The notes under the pieces were generated by a model. The model worked only from the letters and a program-made list of their open reading frames with translations. It was not told the origin of the DNA and did no database searches. A stretch of 64,000 nt of DNA, taken from the NCBI GenBank assembly GCA_023374025.1, contig SIJG01000062.1, positions 567,488-631,487 on the forward strand, read 5' to 3'. This stretch comes from Heterodera schachtii. Its lineage: Eukaryota > Nematoda > Chromadorea > Rhabditida > Heteroderidae. Positions within the stretch are counted from its first letter, which is position 1; each line of letters starts with the position of its first letter. Below are positions 61,401 to 64,000 of this stretch, in pieces. The position numbers were made by a program, and so were the translations under genes.

Positions 61401-62615
61401 TATGAGCTCAAAACCAAAAAAAAAAAAGCCAAAATATGTGCTCAAAATTGGAAAAATCCGATGTATTTATGCATAAAAATCCCTAAAAAAATTTTCTTTT
61501 CTTTTTCTCCAACAAAATTTAAATCAGATACATTTGGGGTCTTCGGGGGTAAATGATTCTAAATTGAAAGTTGTCATTTGAATAAGTTACAGCAGGGAGT
61601 TTCAAAATACAATGACCATTTAATGAAAATTTCGATTTGGTATCTTTCGTTGAAAATATTGCATTTTTGGGGGTATATTTTTCAATTTCTTGTATTTTCT
61701 TACACATTTTTCTCAAAAATGCCAAAATATGTGAAAAAATATGTGCCAAACTCCGAAATATGTGCCATATGTTTTTATGTGCCAAAACGCCAAAATATGT
61801 GTTTTTGTGTTTTTATAAGTCTATCAAAATCGAAAATTGTTCGGGGAAAGTATTTTTTTTAGCTTCTCTCACCATAACTAAGCCACGGAAAAAATATGTA
61901 ACAACATAAAAATCCGGTCTCTACTTATTAAGAATGAAATAAATGAAAATTCTAAAGGAGTATTAACGCAATAATTATAATATTAATCAAAAACTATTTA
62001 TTTGTTTAATTTTTTTGGAAAAATTCAAATTCTTTTTTATTGTTATAATTGGACATTGATTCTTTTAGTTTAATTAAAAAAATATATTTACATTCGGATG
62101 ATTCAGTGTGGAGAGCAGTGCCACTTCGCGCAATGTGTATTTGGCTGTGCCGGGTGAATGAAACGGTGCGCGAAGCAATTTTATTGTCACATTCCTTGTT
62201 GTGCCATCTTCCTCAGTGGCAATTCTTAAAATTCATTTAAAATTACTTTTTTAAATTAATTTAAATTAATTATTTGAATTTACGATTTCCACACGCTGCC
62301 CTGTTCACTTCTGGCCAACATTGTTTTCTCTCCATATGCGGCATTCCGTAAGCTTTTCATATCGCCATTCACTAAAAAAGGTATTTTTTAAATTAAATTT
62401 ATTGAAGGATTTGTGATTAATTTATTTATACTTTTAAATTAAATATTAAATTTATGCTAACCTCGCTTTATGTCATCCGATTGTTGTTGCTGCTGTTGTC
62501 GTTCATTGTCACAACTGTCGTCAGATGAATTTGTTGATGGAGTTGTTGTGTTTGGAGTGGTTGATGGAGATGAAATTTTGTAACTTTTTAGCAAACTAAC
62601 AACACTTTTCACCAT
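58480..62615 (-). CDS. Divergent MAP-kinase-like (JNK/KGB type) protein kinase
   Basis: Seven minus-strand exons (62615-62462, 62371-62284, 62224-62092, 61253-61032, 60120-59955, 59376-59119, 58739-58480) give 426 residues. After a Ser/Thr/Gln-rich N-terminus the kinase fold is complete in order: VTIKLL (Lys), LREVALL (helix-C Glu), VHRDLKPTNVV (catalytic loop), DYG in place of DFG, GTPIYRAPEIYLG, DLWSVGCIFVEL, HGTTLATQWKLFNEVLGTP and LDPAQRTNAEQALRNPY. The insert around FHGTT-QWKLFNEVLGTP and the C-lobe are MAPK/JNK-like, nearest in feel to nematode KGB-1 kinases. The glycine loop is degenerate (LARSEQGSVW) and a plain TxY activation motif is not visible, so regulation may differ. Two hAT-like elements sit in introns 3 and 4, and a foldback repeat in intron 5. 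The extreme C-terminus is uncertain. Confidence 0.8.
59401..59710. repeat. Foldback/MITE in kinase intron
   Basis: Left part is C-rich ('ccgccgttccccc' then 'gagaaatt'), right part is its inverted copy ('aatttctcggcggggaaac' ending 'gagctgctccc'). The interior is self-complementary AT-rich text. Same family as 35393-35657. Confidence 0.6.
60183..61004. mobile_element. hAT-like element, 822 bp, in kinase intron
   Basis: Terminal inverted repeat of at least 20 bp, perfect at both ends (tagggttgtaaattatatgg). Perfect 8-bp target duplication TTAATAAT at 60175-60182 and 61005-61012. The interior has tandem blocks of 'tttttagtccatatttcgtg' (three to four units near 60760-60970) and no complete gene. 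It lies between kinase exons 4 and 5. Confidence 0.9.
61334..61923. mobile_element. hAT-like element, 590 bp, in kinase intron
   Basis: Terminal repeat tagagaccggatttttatgt is perfect at both ends. Flanking 8-mers cttattat (61326-61333) and cttattaa (61924-61931) match at 7 of 8. The right interior matches that of the 104-bp element at 11534. No transposase. It lies between kinase exons 3 and 4. Confidence 0.85.
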
Positions 62616-63777
62616 TTTTATTAATAATTGCTTAATAATTTTTCTTTTAAATTTGAAAATAAAAATCCAATCAAAAATTATTATTTAAAAATCAAAATAA
62701 TAATATTTCATTAAGAGAAAGTTTAAAAAAAACCATTTTATTTATGACAGCTCTTAATGAAAAAATAAATCAAAGAAAATAAATTTCAAATTGGAAAAAA
62801 ATACATAATTTATGAGAATAAATTGGTTTTTTAAAGAAAATCAATTTTCAATATATATATAATTCTTTAAAGAACAAAATAATAATAATAATCAGAAACT
62901 AAATAAAATTATTAATTCATAAATTACGAATTTTTAAAGAGAGAAACCAATTAAAGACCAAAAATCATAGTTTAAAGTCAATAAACAACTTATTTTTACA
63001 ATCATTATAACTTTTAACAAAAAATTAAGGGTTGGCGACTGCCGCTGCTATTCATCAAACGCCAGCAAAATGAACAGAGAAATTTAATGACGCCACGGGG
63101 AATATTTGTCCATTTTATAGGCAAAAAAAACATCACATCACTCAATTTGTTGCTGCGCTTAATAAGCAATGATCATAATTTGTGCCTTATAAAATGGAAA
63201 ATGAAGGTGACAATGAATGGCTTACTAATGGGGGCACAATTTGGGGAGAAATTTCACCTAAATTGCTTACTAATAACTCCAATTCCCCCCCCCCCACCAA
63301 GCAATTTTGAACACAATTTTTCCAACGTCCGATTCATCACAAATACGGGCCAGACGAGCGCTGATCAACAACAAACAATGCTCATGAGCAATCCTCAATA
63401 ATTTGATCAAAAAGAAAAGCCAAATGGGCATGGACAAATGAGTACAATTTGTTGAAAAAAATTATTTTTTAAATTTATTATAAATATTTTTGTGTTTGGA
63501 AAGTATATAATATTTTATCATAAATGGCAAACCTTGAAAAGAAACTCAAGAAAAGCCACTTTTTTGGATTTAAATTAACCATTTAAATTTAAAAAGAATT
63601 ACAAAAATTTTATGCATTTTTCGCTATGTTAAGTTCAATTCTTAAATATTATTTTTTAAATTAATTTTAATTTTTAATATTATATGGACAATTTTAATGT
63701 TTCTTGGAATAATATTTTCATTTTTTTACAAACATATTATAATTATTCTTTCTTTTGCCAGCTTTTTTCCTCAAATT
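62616..63777. other. AT-rich spacer
   Basis: Upstream region of the kinase gene and AT-rich sequence. An open frame at 63087-63401 has a C-run and no splice support. No gene recognised. Confidence 0.45.
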
Positions 63778-63960
63778 TTATTTTTCCCGAGTTATATCGA
63801 ATTTTGGTTCGTAAATTTTTGTGGGACTCAGTTGAACCGCGTCCAGTTGTTCAACATTATTATTAATAATAATAACATCATCAACGATAGAATTTGTTTT
63901 CGAAATCACCAGCGAAATCCCCACTACCATCAGCAGCAGCAATTTTGCGCAATTTTCCAT
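63778..63960 (-). CDS. First exon of a secreted protein
   Basis: Minus strand, ATG at 63960. Residues 1-20 are a clear signal peptide (MENCAKLLLLMVVGISLVIS), followed by an Asp/Asn-rich segment (SIVDDVIIINNNVEQLD) and then PTKIYEPKFDITREK to a stop at 63778. It may be a 60-residue protein or, if a donor inside is used, the first exon of a larger gene. No family recognised. Confidence 0.4.
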   Translation of the reverse strand: MENCAKLLLLMVVGISLVISKTNSIVDDVIIINNNVEQLDAVQLSPTKIYEPKFDITREK

Positions 63961-64000
63961 TAGTGATGGTATTAGTGATTTGGACGGGAATTATTTCACC

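Overview
The window is eukaryotic. It is AT-rich, its genes are split by many short GT-AG introns, and no bacterial-style operons are visible. The gene content points to a plant-parasitic tylenchid nematode, most likely a cyst nematode (Globodera/Heterodera group). The main clues are a SPRY-domain gene of the kind expanded in those nematodes, a nematode-type C6 cysteine domain, several short secreted cysteine-rich genes, and scattered single 119-nt 5S rRNA genes. The organism call is inference. All exon models were built by eye from splice sites and reading-frame phase.

Layout, 1-27 kb: a secreted Cys-rich gene (1471-2622), a Thr-coding repeat (3.3 kb), two 5S genes, a 10-exon SPRY gene (6159-8447), a small two-exon M41/FtsH-type peptidase-like gene (9573-10197), a second secreted Cys-rich gene (11398-12307), a long AT-rich stretch to 17.8 kb that holds a decayed copy of a helix-turn-helix gene, a third 5S gene, an 8-exon pepsin-family aspartic protease (18489-21054) and a C6-domain secreted protein (22954-24016). 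Repeats fill 24-27 kb.

27-42 kb: a three-finger (Ly6-like) secreted gene on the minus strand (28498-29482); a 3.1-kb minisatellite of 25/32-bp units (about 29990-33130) that lies inside a copy of a terminal-repeat element also present in unexpanded form at 26548-27395; and a complete 14-exon CCDC22 orthologue on the minus strand (33397-39347), the clearest housekeeping gene here. Next comes a decayed pogo/Tigger-like transposase (about 39.9-41.1 kb).

42-64 kb: another secreted Cys-rich gene (44040-45765), a 51-residue Cys-rich peptide gene (46679-46887), a broken copy of the Ly6-like gene (48253-48936), a fourth 5S gene, a secreted protein with two helix-turn-helix-like segments (51506-52093, minus), a hAT-like element carrying a zinc-finger transposase fragment (53490-54420), a signal-peptide/two-helix membrane protein (54691-57066, minus), a divergent MAP-kinase-like gene (58480-62615, minus) and the first exon of another secreted protein at the right edge.

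Two themes tie the window together. First, five loci share one architecture: a signal-peptide exon ending in phase 1, then in most of them an exon carrying C-x(11-17)-C-x(5-6)-C-x4-C and ending on the first base of a Gly codon, again phase 1. This looks like one diversifying secreted family, probably three-finger/Ly6-like. Second, short elements with 8-bp target duplications and terminal inverted repeats (hAT-like) sit repeatedly in introns of these genes, and one of them has been the seed for the large minisatellite.
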